Source: JBOGZD01 sp050697155
GTDB taxonomy: Bacteria; Actinomycetota; Thermoleophilia; Solirubrobacterales; 70-9
Direction: 5' to 3'
Length of the DNA: 14,576 nucleotides
Assembly (NCBI GenBank): GCA_050697155.1
Contig: JBOGZD010000075.1
Span: forward strand, 1-14,576
Under the pieces are notes generated by a model that saw only the letters and a list, made by a program, of their open reading frames with translations, ran no database searches and was not told the DNA's origin. Shown here one piece after another: positions 6,317-13,130 of this stretch. A program made the position numbers and the translations under genes. The number at the start of each line of letters is the position of its first letter. Position 1 is the stretch's first letter.

Positions 6317-7744
6317 ATGGCGGCAATCAGGCGGAACGCGCTGTGCCCGTGCGGGAGCGGGCGGAAGTACAAGCAGTGCTGCCTCGCCGACGAGGAGAGC
6401 ATCGCTGCTTCCGATCGTGAGGACGAGCGCGTCTGGCGCCGGATCCAGGACTGGGCCCGCGACCGCCACCCGGACGAGGTCAGGCGGGCGCTCGATGCGT
6501 TCGCCGCGGCTTCGGGTGGGATTCCCGAGGCTCAGATCGACCTTGCCTGCTCCTGGGTTCACCTGGACCTCGAGCTCTCCGGCGGCGGGTCGTTGGCGCA
6601 GCGTTACGCCGAGCGGGAGGACCTGTCCGGGCGAGAGCGGGAGATCGCACGCCGGATAGCCGCCGCCCGCCTCGGCCTCCACCGCGTGCTCGCGGCCGAG
6701 CCAGGGGCGGCGATCGAGCTGGAGGACGTGACGCGGGGATCGCGGGTGCGCGTGCGGAGCGCCAACGTCTCCCGCCACGCGGTCACCTGGGACCTGCTGC
6801 TCGGCCGCGTCATGGACGGCGAGCCGGAGCCCTCGCTGTGGGGGCCGGTCGCCTTCTACGACCCCAACGAGGAGGCCGAGCTGCTCGCCGAGGTCGAGCG
6901 CCTCGCGGCCGCGCTCGGGGTCGATCCGGACGACGAGGGGTTCGCGGCCGTCTTTCGAGCTCGCGCGCTCGAGCTGCTTCGCTTCGTGCCGCCGAGCCGC
7001 TCGATCGAGCCCGTGTTCGTGAGCGTCGAGGGAGATCCCGCCGCTCACTCGGAGGCGACCTGGGCGATCGCCGACCAGATCGAGGCGCTCGAAGCCCTCG
7101 ACGCGCCGCCCGAGCTGATCTGGATGGGGCCGGACCCGGAGCGCGATTGCTTCGCCTGGGCGCTCCCCCTGCGAGAGGTGCTTCGGGGCCGGCGGGGGCT
7201 GCCCCGCGGAGCGGTGGTGCTCGAGTGCACCCCGCTGTCGGTGAGCGAGGAGCCTACGCTCGCGCTCGAGGGCCGGATCGCAGTAGGGAGCTTCGAGGTG
7301 GAGTCAGGGGAGCTCAGTTTCATGGCCCTGTCCGAGGCGCGACTCGACGCCGCTTGCGAGCTCGTCGAGCGCCGGCTCGGGAAGCGCGCCCGCCTGCTTC
7401 GCCGCGAGATCACGGCGCTCGAGGCCGATCGCGTCCGCGACCGCGTGGAGAGTGCCCCGCCCAAGCCCAGGGACCCGGACGTGCCCGAGGAGGCGGCTCG
7501 CGAGCTGGTCGAAGCGCAGCTCGAGCGCCAGTACCGGCGCTTCCTCGAAGAGCCGCAAGCCCGCCTCGGCGGCCTCACGCCCCGCGAGGCCACGGCGAGC
7601 GCCGAGTACGCCGATGAGCTGGCGACGCTCGTGCGCGGGATCGAGAACTCGGCCGAGCGAGCACGACGGCGGGGCGACGCGTTCCCCGACGTCGCTTGGA
7701 TCCGGGCCGAGCTCGGCCTCGACGCGGGCAGGCTGGCCGCGTAG
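6317..7744 (+). CDS. Large protein with N-terminal SEC-C zinc motif, 475 aa
   Basis: ATG 6317 places a textbook SEC-C motif at the very start: RNALCPCGSGRKYKQCC with C10, C12, C21 and C22. The rest is a long helical alpha/beta protein: a region around 60-110 rich in Arg and Glu, a middle block WDLLLGRVMDGEPEPSLWGPVAFY, and a C-terminal block LERQYRRFLEEPQARLGGLTPREA that recurs in actinobacterial SEC-C proteins as I remember them. SEC-C is a zinc-binding protein-interaction module first known from SecA. The role of the remaining 450 residues is not known to me. The start is supported by the leaderless -10 at 6304-6309. The gene converges with the minus-strand gene ending at 7784. Confidence 0.87.
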   Translation: MAAIRRNALCPCGSGRKYKQCCLADEESIAASDREDERVWRRIQDWARDRHPDEVRRALDAFAAASGGIPEAQIDLACSWVHLDLELSGGGSLAQRYAEREDLSGREREIARRIAAARLGLHRVLAAEPGAAIELEDVTRGSRVRVRSANVSRHAVTWDLLLGRVMDGEPEPSLWGPVAFYDPNEEAELLAEVERLAAALGVDPDDEGFAAVFRARALELLRFVPPSRSIEPVFVSVEGDPAAHSEATWAIADQIEALEALDAPPELIWMGPDPERDCFAWALPLREVLRGRRGLPRGAVVLECTPLSVSEEPTLALEGRIAVGSFEVESGELSFMALSEARLDAACELVERRLGKRARLLRREITALEADRVRDRVESAPPKPRDPDVPEEAARELVEAQLERQYRRFLEEPQARLGGLTPREATASAEYADELATLVRGIENSAERARRRGDAFPDVAWIRAELGLDAGRLAA

Positions 7745-7783
7745 AGCCAGGGCGGGGCCCGCGCCGGGGCTTCGACGCCGTTG

Positions 7784-8137
7784 TCAGTTCCGCCGCCGCG
7801 GTTCCGCGATCGCCCACCAGTCGGGCAGCTCGCCCTCGCGCTCTGCCCATTCGAGCGTTCCCGCCGCCCTCACCACCTGGCTTCCGGTCCCAACGCAGAA
7901 GCTCCACAGCTTCTGGCTGGCGCGGTGGTAGCGGTGGATGAGCTCATCGAGCTCGAAGGCATCGATCTCCCCGGCGTCGTAGCGCCCGAAGCCGGAGCGG
8001 ACGCGCTCGAGCAGCTTCGCCTGCTCTGTCTCGTGGTAGGCACCGACGCGCTCGCGGGCGGCGCGGCGCTCGGCCTTGGTCGCGCGATGGGGATCCGGGG
8101 ACGGCTTCGTGGCCGGGCTGGTCTCGTCGGGCGGCAT
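7784..8137 (-). CDS. Hypothetical protein, 117 aa, helical
   Basis: ATG 8137 gives a polar N-terminus (about 20 residues rich in Pro, Thr and Lys), then predicted helices RAARERVGAYHETEQAKLLERVR and FGRYDAGEIDAFELDELIHRYHRASQKLWSF, and a Trp-containing C-terminus (GELPDWWAIAEP). The DAGEIDAFELDELIHRYHRA segment looks conserved and I recall it in actinobacterial hypotheticals, without a function. The -10 TACGGT lies 8 bases before the start. The gene diverges from the HTH/nucleotidyltransferase pair, sharing the 8138-8253 intergenic region with it. It might belong to that module as a third component, but nothing shows this directly. Confidence 0.8.
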   Translation of the reverse strand: MPPDETSPATKPSPDPHRATKAERRAARERVGAYHETEQAKLLERVRSGFGRYDAGEIDAFELDELIHRYHRASQKLWSFCVGTGSQVVRAAGTLEWAEREGELPDWWAIAEPRRRN

Positions 8138-8145
8138 TAGCGGTC

Positions 8146-8151
8146 ACCGTA
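8146..8151 (-). promoter_or_regulatory. -10 element (TACGGT) of a leaderless promoter
   Basis: The complement of 8146-8151 reads TACGGT, 8 bases before ATG 8137 on the minus strand, with no ribosome binding site between. Confidence 0.45.
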
Positions 8152-8190
8152 GCTCACGCAAGCGGTGGACTCACAGGGCTTGCCACATCT

Positions 8191-8247
8191 CACTGAATCC
8201 TAGCGATCACAGGATAGTTCAGTGATATAACGCTAATACGCTATAGT
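8191..8247 (+). promoter_or_regulatory. AT-rich promoter/operator of the HTH-nucleotidyltransferase pair
   Basis: CACTGAA (8191-8197) and TTCAGTG (8218-8224) are perfect inverted arms, with TCCT/AGGA (8198-8201 and 8211-8214) pairing inside them. Downstream is an AT-rich run with the near-tandem CGCTAATA/CGCTATAG (8231-8246) and the -10 TATAGT (8242-8247), closer to the consensus than any other -10 seen here. TTCAGT at 8218-8223 could be a weak -35 with an 18-base spacer. The inverted repeat suits an autoregulating HTH antitoxin. Confidence 0.55.
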
Positions 8248-8253
8248 TCTGGT

Positions 8254-8958
8254 ATAACCGAGCTCATCTCCATCTCCGAGGCTGCGCGCGAGCTGGAGCG
8301 CGATCCGTCCCGGGTTCGTTCCCTGGTTGCATCTGGCCAGCTTCCCGGCGTCAGGATTGGCAGGAGTTGGGCGGTCGATCGCGCGGAGGTCGCGCGGCGA
8401 AAGCGAGAGCGTCCGGGCGCCGGGCGCCCGTTCGAGCCGCACAACGCCTGGGCGCTCTTGTTCCTCGCCTCGGATCTCGACGCCGACTGGGTCAACGCGG
8501 CCTCGCTGTGGCGACTCCGGAACGCGCTCGCGCTCCATGGCATGCGGGGACTACGGCCGCGGCTACGGCTGCGCGCCGACCCCCGCCGGTACCGGGCCCA
8601 TCCCGGGGAGATCTCGTACCTGGCGGACGATGACGCACTCGTCCGCTCCGGGATCAGCGCGGCCGGCGCGTACGGGCTCGACTTGGTGCCCGGTGCGGAG
8701 ATCGACGCCTACGTGGCGGCACGCGACGTGAAGCGCGTCGAGCAAGAGCATGCGCTAGTGCCAGCCGAGCGCGGGGAGGCGAATGCCGTTGTCCGCGTGG
8801 TTCGAGACTCGGCCTGGCATCTCGATCAGGTCGGGTCAGTGGCGCCGATCGCCGCGGTCGCCTTGGACCTGGCTGAGGATCCAGACCCGCGGTCGGCCCG
8901 CGCCGGGCGCGATGCGCTCCGGGACCTAAACCGAGCCGTTCGCCGTCGTCTGCGGTGA
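8254..8958 (+). CDS. HTH antitoxin-like protein of a nucleotidyltransferase toxin pair
   Basis: The coding signal begins TELISISEAARELERDPSRV, an excisionase/MerR-type helix-turn-helix, followed by VRSLVASGQLPGVRIGRSWAVD, the wing. The rest (about 180 residues) has an Arg-rich PRLRLRADPRRYRAHPGEI segment, SGISAAGAYGLDLVPGAEIDAYV, and a C-terminal APIAAVALDLAEDPDPRSARAGRDAL. No ATG, GTG or TTG precedes the HTH in this frame. The only sensible site is ATA at 8254, 6 bases after the -10 TATAGT. TTG 8458 is the first canonical start and would remove the HTH. The stop overlaps the toxin start as GTGA (8955-8958). By analogy with AbiEi it should repress the operon and neutralise the toxin. The HTH type differs from classical AbiEi. 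Confidence 0.75.
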   Translation: MTELISISEAARELERDPSRVRSLVASGQLPGVRIGRSWAVDRAEVARRKRERPGAGRPFEPHNAWALLFLASDLDADWVNAASLWRLRNALALHGMRGLRPRLRLRADPRRYRAHPGEISYLADDDALVRSGISAAGAYGLDLVPGAEIDAYVAARDVKRVEQEHALVPAERGEANAVVRVVRDSAWHLDQVGSVAPIAAVALDLAEDPDPRSARAGRDALRDLNRAVRRRLR

Positions 8959-9701
8959 CGAGGGTCGTCCACATCGATCCCGAGGGGGAGGAGGCGTTGC
9001 GCCTGTGGCGGGCCTTAGCTGACCTGGCGCGGGCATTCGGGGATAGCGAAAGCTGGTGCCTGATCGGCGGTCTGATGGTGCAGGTCTATGCGTTCGAGCA
9101 TGGCGTTGCCCCGCGGCCGACCCGGGACATCGATTTGCTAGGCGACGCGCGAAGCAGGCCGAGCGCGACGGAGCAGCTGGCAGGCGTCGTTACCGAGCTC
9201 GGCGGCGATCGCGAAACGCCGCCCGCCACCGACCCGAAGCTCGGGTATCGGTTCAAGATGGGCGGCCTGCTCGTCGAGATCCTCGGCCCAGAGGGGCTCA
9301 AGACTCCGGCGAAGACGCTTGGGGGCCTCGAGACGATCGAGGTGCGGGGCGGGACGCAGGCGCTCCGGCGCGCCCAGACGGTCTCGATCTCTGTCGCCGG
9401 TGCAGAGCCGATGCCGATCCGCGTGCCCAGCTTGCTCGGCGCGATCCTCCTGAAGGCCAGGGCGCTTCGCGTAGCGCGCCGGAGGTTTGACCAGCACCGG
9501 TACGACCTGATCCTGCTGCTGAGCCTCGTCGAGAGTCCGCGGGGGCTTGCTGCCGAGGAGCAGCTTTCCGCGCGCGAGCGTCGGTGGCTTGCCGAGGTGC
9601 AGGGGGATCTTGGGCTGCCGGACCCCGCGCTCGGCGATCGGTTCTCGACGGCTCAGCTCGAGCGCGCGCAGCAGGTGTTCGACCTGCTGGTCCGAGGATG
9701 A
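8955..9701 (+). CDS. AbiEii-like nucleotidyltransferase toxin, 248 aa
   Basis: GTG 8955 overlaps the upstream stop by three bases. The protein carries the nucleotidyltransferase signature: G38-G39 in CLIGGLMVQVYAFEHG, then TRDIDLL with D58 and D60 as metal ligands, E108 in GLLVEIL as a candidate third carboxylate, and a C-terminal LLKARALR (K167) and QHRYDLILLLSLV (D184), as in AbiEii/AbiGii and MenT-type toxins. Such toxins transfer nucleotides to a target, tRNA in the MenT case, and cause reversible growth arrest, often under phage attack. All core residues are present. The pair lies at the right end of the island, with only the end repeats before attR. Substrate and activity are inferred. 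Confidence 0.87.
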   Translation: MTRVVHIDPEGEEALRLWRALADLARAFGDSESWCLIGGLMVQVYAFEHGVAPRPTRDIDLLGDARSRPSATEQLAGVVTELGGDRETPPATDPKLGYRFKMGGLLVEILGPEGLKTPAKTLGGLETIEVRGGTQALRRAQTVSISVAGAEPMPIRVPSLLGAILLKARALRVARRRFDQHRYDLILLLSLVESPRGLAAEEQLSARERRWLAEVQGDLGLPDPALGDRFSTAQLERAQQVFDLLVRG

Positions 9702-9722
9702 GTTCGACTGGTGCCGGTCCGA

Positions 9723-9747
9723 ACCGTATCCCCAACCGTATCCCGAA
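9723..9747 (+). repeat. Right copies of the ACCGTATCCC(GAA) end repeat
   Basis: ACCGTATCCC at 9723-9732 and ACCGTATCCCGAA at 9735-9747 lie 12 bases apart in the same orientation as the left copy at 411-423. They precede the hairpin and attR. This is a possible recombinase arm or excisionase binding region. Confidence 0.5.
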
Positions 9748-9771
9748 ATCAGCAATTCTCAGGCGATCTCA

Positions 9772-9809
9772 GGGGATCCGACACCGCTTGAACAAGCGGA
9801 GCGGACCCC
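9772..9809. other. Extended stem-loop just inside attR
   Basis: CCGCTT-GAAC-AAGCGG (9784-9799) is a perfect inverted repeat. Outside it, GGGGATCCG (9772-9780) pairs with CGGACCCC (9802-9809) apart from one unpaired base. The core resembles the hairpin after attL (363-378). It could terminate transcripts from the toxin operon or belong to the recombination site. The 339-base stretch 9702-10040 otherwise holds only attR and non-coding sequence. Confidence 0.5.
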
Positions 9810-9829
9810 ACGTCCCACGGACTCCGGAA

Positions 9830-9874
9830 ACTCATAATCCGTTGGACGGAGGTTCGAATCCTCCCCGGCCCATC
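9830..9874. repeat. attR: tRNA 3'-half duplicate
   Basis: This is an exact 45-base copy of 311-355, starting at the anticodon loop. The 5' half of a tRNA is absent upstream (bases before 9830 do not form a D arm or acceptor strand), so it is not a second functional tRNA. It marks the right end of the island. Confidence 0.93.
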
Positions 9875-10040
9875 ACGACCACCCGAGAAGCCCGCGGCGA
9901 GCTCGGCCGCCCTACTGGCCGTGTCCGAAGCGGTGTTCGTCAAGTGACGGCGGTCGGCGGGAGGATGAGTGCTTACGGTCGGGTGCCGGCTGTGCCCGCA
10001 CCGCTCCGACGGCCGTGTCACCGTGTTGCTGGGGGTTGAA

Positions 10041-11009
10041 GTGACGAGAGGCCGATCGACAGTCGCCGCGGTCGCGCTGGCGATCGCGCTCAGCGGGGCG
10101 CTCGCCGTCACCGCCGGCGCATCGCCGCCCCGCGGCGCCCCGCCGACCGTCGCCGAGGTCGAGGCGGCGACCGAGCGGTTCCTCGAGCGCCAGCGAGGCC
10201 CTGCCGCAGCCCGCAGGGGGGAGAACGGCGGGCTGACGCCGGCGCCCGGCGGCGCGATCCTGCCCGCCAACCGGGTCGTTTCGTTGTACGGCGCGCCCCA
10301 GCTGCCGAGGACGATCGTCGGCATGAAGTCGCCGAAGGGGGCGGCGGCGAAGCTCCTAAAGCAGTCAGATCCCTACGCCTCGAAGGGGACCCGCCCGGTG
10401 GTGGGCGCGATCGACCTGATCGCGACGATCGCCACGGCCGGCCCAGGGACCGACCGCAAGTACCGCACCAGGCAGCCCGACGAGGTGATCGGGACCTACC
10501 TGAAGGCGGCCCGGTCGGTCGGCGCCCGGCTGATGCTCGACGTCCAGCCCGGCCGCTCCTCGCTGCTCGCCGAGGTGCGGGCGCTGCGCGAGTGGCTCGT
10601 GCTTCCCGACGTCGACCTCGCGATCGACCCCGAGTGGGCGGTCGGCCGCCGCGGCGTGCCCGGGCGCACCCCGGGCAAGGTGTCGGCGAGGAAGCTGAAC
10701 AAGGTCTCGCTGCGCCTCGCGCAGACCGTCGAGGCGGCGGCGCTGCCGCCGAAGCTGCTGATCGTTCACCAGTTCCGCGCCGGCAGCGTGCGTGGCCGGT
10801 CGCGCGTCGTCCAGCGCCCCGGGGTGGAGGTGGTGCTCAACTTCGACGGCATCGGCAGCCCGCGGGCGAAGGCATCCGGCTACGCCGAGCTCGCCGCCCG
10901 GCAGCTCTTCGACGGCTTCTCGCTGTTCTATCGCCGCGATCGGCCGCTGATGCAGCCGGCCTCGGTGCTCAGGCTGCTGCCTGAGCCCGACTTCCTGCTC
11001 TACCAGTAG
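10041..11009 (+). CDS. Secreted protein of unknown function, 322 aa
   Basis: GTG 10041, with GGGGG five bases upstream, gives a classical signal peptide: RGR, then the hydrophobic stretch STVAAVALAIALSGALAV, and TAGA before S28 as a likely signal peptidase I site. There is no lipobox cysteine. The mature part has alternating strands and helices (RTIVGMKSP, PVVGAIDLIATIA, GARLMLDVQPG, PDVDLAIDPEW, PKLLIVHQF, VEVVLNFDGIG, DGFSLFYRRD), a pattern that looks like a TIM barrel with Asp and His at strand ends, as in glycoside-hydrolase-like folds. Enzymatic activity is not shown. The upstream start at 9969 would spoil the signal peptide. It is the first gene beyond attR and is followed 11 bases later by a membrane-anchored protein, probably in the same operon. 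Confidence 0.83.
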   Translation: MTRGRSTVAAVALAIALSGALAVTAGASPPRGAPPTVAEVEAATERFLERQRGPAAARRGENGGLTPAPGGAILPANRVVSLYGAPQLPRTIVGMKSPKGAAAKLLKQSDPYASKGTRPVVGAIDLIATIATAGPGTDRKYRTRQPDEVIGTYLKAARSVGARLMLDVQPGRSSLLAEVRALREWLVLPDVDLAIDPEWAVGRRGVPGRTPGKVSARKLNKVSLRLAQTVEAAALPPKLLIVHQFRAGSVRGRSRVVQRPGVEVVLNFDGIGSPRAKASGYAELAARQLFDGFSLFYRRDRPLMQPASVLRLLPEPDFLLYQ

Positions 11010-11020
11010 CCTCGCGCGCC

Positions 11021-11533
11021 ATGGACGACCGAGCCCGGGCGCCCGGTGGCCGCGCCGCGGTGGCGATCGCGGTCGCCGCTCTGATCGGGATCCTGGTCGT
11101 CCTCTCGGCGCTGCTCGACCTGGGGCCGTTCGCCGACGACGAGCTCTCCCGCGCCGAGTTGATCGCGCGCGGGGACGAGATCTGCGAGCGCGCCCATGAC
11201 GGCTTCGTCGAGCTGCAGGCAGAGCAACCGCGAACGGCGCGCGAGGCCCAGGATCTCACCGCTCGGCTGGTCGGGATCGCCGAGGACGAGCGCGACGAAG
11301 TCGACGAGCTCGACGGCCCGGACGACCTCGATGCCCTGGTCGACGGGTACCTCGACGCGCGTGAGGACGGGATCGCCGCCCTGCGCGCCGGGCACGATGC
11401 CGCCGAGGCGGCGGACGCCGGCGCCTACGCCGACGCGCAGACGGAGCTCACCTCGGCCCAGGCCGAGCGCCGCCGGCTCGCCCGCGAGGTGGGCTTTCGC
11501 GAGTGCAGCCGTCCACTCGAGCTCCCGGACTGA
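11021..11533 (+). CDS. Membrane-anchored extracytoplasmic helical protein, 170 aa
   Basis: ATG 11021 is followed by a short basic stretch and one transmembrane segment at about 12-33 (AAVAIAVAALIGILVVLSALL), so most of the chain is probably outside the cell. The outer part is acidic and helical (ELIARGDEICERAHDGF; REAQDLTARLVGIAEDERDEV). It has two cysteines, C55 and C162 (FRECSRPL), which may form a disulfide. This matches a common actinobacterial type of single-pass protein with no assigned function. It lies 11 bases after the secreted protein gene and is probably cotranscribed with it. Confidence 0.8.
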   Translation: MDDRARAPGGRAAVAIAVAALIGILVVLSALLDLGPFADDELSRAELIARGDEICERAHDGFVELQAEQPRTAREAQDLTARLVGIAEDERDEVDELDGPDDLDALVDGYLDAREDGIAALRAGHDAAEAADAGAYADAQTELTSAQAERRRLAREVGFRECSRPLELPD

Positions 11534-11571
11534 GTCGGGCGGCGGCCGAACCCCAACTGATCGGAGATACG

Positions 11572-11584
11572 TTCGCTAGGCGAA
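11572..11584. terminator. Short inverted repeat between convergent genes
   Basis: TTCGC-TAG-GCGAA is a perfect inverted repeat between the stops of two convergent genes. There is no T tract, so a terminator role is only weakly supported. Confidence 0.25.
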
Positions 11585-11595
11585 TGCGAGACCGG

Positions 11596-12039
11596 TCAGT
11601 TCGCGCCTAGACGCCGCCGCACCCCGGACAGCCGTCGGCCGCGCCGCCCCCGCGAGCGCTCGCGGGCGAGCCAGCCGAAGCCGAGCGCCATCGCCAGGTT
11701 GGCCGCCCCGGCGAGCCACAGGCCCTGGCGGGCGCCGGGACGCGAGAACGAGGCCGAGCGCGACCAGACGACGTCGGTCGCGACCTCGGTTCCGCGCAGC
11801 CACGCGAGTGCCCACCAATCCTCGGGGTCGCCGCGGCGCTCGGCGACCACGTGTGCGGCGGCGAAGGTGAGCCAGATCGGCGCGCAGCGTCGAAACAGGT
11901 GCCGGGCGTCGGGCGAGGGCTCATCGTGGCCGAGCACCCGCAGGGTCGCGTCCGGCGCCAGCAGCGCCCCCGAGGCGAGCGCGAGGTCGAAGGCGACCAT
12001 GTTCCGATTGGTCAGCCGCAGTGCCTCCTCGACGGTCAA
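11596..12039 (-). CDS. Small membrane protein of unknown function
   Basis: The frame reads MTVEEALRLTNRNMVAFDLALA from TTG 12039; ATG 12000 is a shorter option (134 aa) and neither has a convincing ribosome site. The hydrophobic segments FDLALASGALLA, APIWLTFAAAHVVA and LWLAGAANLAMALGFGWLA suggest two to four membrane passes. The stretches DPEDWWALAWLRGTEVATDVVWSRS and LGHDEPSPDARHLFRRC look conserved, and the end is very basic. The family is known to me only as uncharacterised. The TTG lies 8 bases from the divergent regulator's ATG (12048), so its promoter would be inside the regulator gene. Confidence 0.75.
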   Translation of the reverse strand: MTVEEALRLTNRNMVAFDLALASGALLAPDATLRVLGHDEPSPDARHLFRRCAPIWLTFAAAHVVAERRGDPEDWWALAWLRGTEVATDVVWSRSASFSRPGARQGLWLAGAANLAMALGFGWLARERSRGRRGRRLSGVRRRLGAN

Positions 12040-12047
12040 GGAGGGGC

Positions 12048-13016
12048 ATGAAAACAGAAACCCCTGCGCCGGAAGGGAAAGCCCCGCCTGAGGCGAAACA
12101 ACCGGCCGTGAGCAAGACCGCGACCAAGTCTCGTCCCGCGGCTCGCCCTCGGACGCGCTCTCACGCCTCCAACGGCCGCCGCACCGCCACCAAGCCGGGC
12201 GGCAAGAGCCTCTCCGCCTACATCACCGAGCGCTTCGACGAGTTCTCGCGCTCGCAGAAGGACGTCGCCCGCTACATCGTCGACCACCTCGACGAGGCCG
12301 CCTTCCAGACCGCCGAGGAGCTCGCCCGCCGCGCCGACACCTCGTCCTCGACCGTGGTCCGCTTCTCGCAGGCGCTCGGCTTCGAGGGCTATCCCGAGCT
12401 TCAGCAGGCCGCGATCGAGGAGTACCGCAGCCGTGCCCCCGGCGCGGACGAGGCGGCACCGTTGTTCGACTTCGACCACTCCGAGTTCGAGGCATCGCTG
12501 GCCGCCGACCACGCGAACGTCGAGGAGACCGTCCGCAACCTCACCCGCGAGCAGGTCGAGGCCTGCGTGACCGCGCTCGCCGGCGCGCAGCGGGTGATGA
12601 TCGTCGGCATGGACCAGCTCGCGTTCTTCGCCAGCTACCTGCGCCACCTGCTGGCACTGCTCGACATCCGCGCCGAGGTCGTCGCGAGCCCGCGCCAGGA
12701 CTCGATCACCCGCCTCTCGCGGGTCGACGAGGACTCGCTCGTGATCTGCTTTTCCGCAGGCCGCGCCCACCCGATCGTCGTGCGCTCGATGAAGCTCGCC
12801 CGCCACCGCGGCGCCGCGACGATGGCGATCACCGACGCCACCCTGTCAGACGTCGGCGAGCATGCCGACCTCACCCTCTACTACTCCTCCAACGGCCCCT
12901 CGTTCACCCGTTCGAACACGTCCCTGCTGGCGATCGTCCAGGCGCTGGCCCACGGCGTCTACGCGCGCGACAAGGGCGCCTACAAGGACCGCATCCGGAT
13001 CCTGAAGCTGCAGTAG
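12048..13016 (+). CDS. RpiR/MurR-family transcriptional regulator, 322 aa
   Basis: ATG 12048 follows AGGAGG with a short 3-base spacer. After a disordered Pro/Lys-rich N-tail of about 52 residues comes the RpiR HTH domain: FDEFSRSQKDVARYIVDHLDEAAFQTAEELARRADTSSSTVVRFSQALGFEGYPEL (about 63-118, shown split: FSRSQKDVARYIVDHL, then STVVRFSQALGFEGYPEL). The second half is an SIS sugar-phosphate-binding domain (about 178-305): RVMIVGMDQLAFFASYL and LVICFSAGRAHPIVVRSMKLA. The usual GxGxS loop is replaced by GMDQLA, so the ligand may differ. Most RpiR proteins sense sugar phosphates. Just upstream of pdxS, which uses ribose 5-phosphate, a regulatory link is possible but not shown. GTG 12021 and GTG 12108 are alternative starts. 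Confidence 0.9.
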   Translation: MKTETPAPEGKAPPEAKQPAVSKTATKSRPAARPRTRSHASNGRRTATKPGGKSLSAYITERFDEFSRSQKDVARYIVDHLDEAAFQTAEELARRADTSSSTVVRFSQALGFEGYPELQQAAIEEYRSRAPGADEAAPLFDFDHSEFEASLAADHANVEETVRNLTREQVEACVTALAGAQRVMIVGMDQLAFFASYLRHLLALLDIRAEVVASPRQDSITRLSRVDEDSLVICFSAGRAHPIVVRSMKLARHRGAATMAITDATLSDVGEHADLTLYYSSNGPSFTRSNTSLLAIVQALAHGVYARDKGAYKDRIRILKLQ

Positions 13017-13130
13017 GGCCGGCTGGCGGGCGCCGGCGCTGGTGGTGCGGCCCGAGGCCCCTGCGTGGCGCCGGCGTTTGCGCGGCTGGGTAGGGGAAGC
13101 GGTTGGGGCCAAGGGTGGGAAGCGAGGCGT

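Larger units (their letters stand above)
311..9874. mobile_element. tRNA-integrated genomic island, probably immobile
   Basis: The island is bounded by the 45-bp direct repeats attL (311-355) and attR (9830-9874). It carries a truncated tyrosine recombinase next to attL, an excisionase-like HTH gene, at least two toxin-antitoxin-type modules and several genes of unknown function. I see no replication, conjugation or phage structural genes. The recombinase lacks its N-terminal DNA-binding region, so the island is probably frozen or needs an integrase in trans. Alternatively it is the remnant of a larger element that has lost internal segments. The repeats and the recombinase fragment are seen directly; the history is inferred. 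Confidence 0.88.

Noticed and set aside
6131..7048. A 305-codon open frame on the minus strand
   Set aside because: It lies opposite the well-supported SEC-C protein; the sequence is Arg/Pro-rich with no recognisable domain.
9830..9874. A second tRNA gene
   Set aside because: Only the anticodon-loop-to-3'-end half is present; the acceptor 5' strand and D arm are missing, so it is attR.
9969..10040. An upstream start at 9969 for the secreted protein
   Set aside because: It adds 24 residues with no signal-peptide character, while GTG 10041 begins a good signal peptide with GGGGG upstream.
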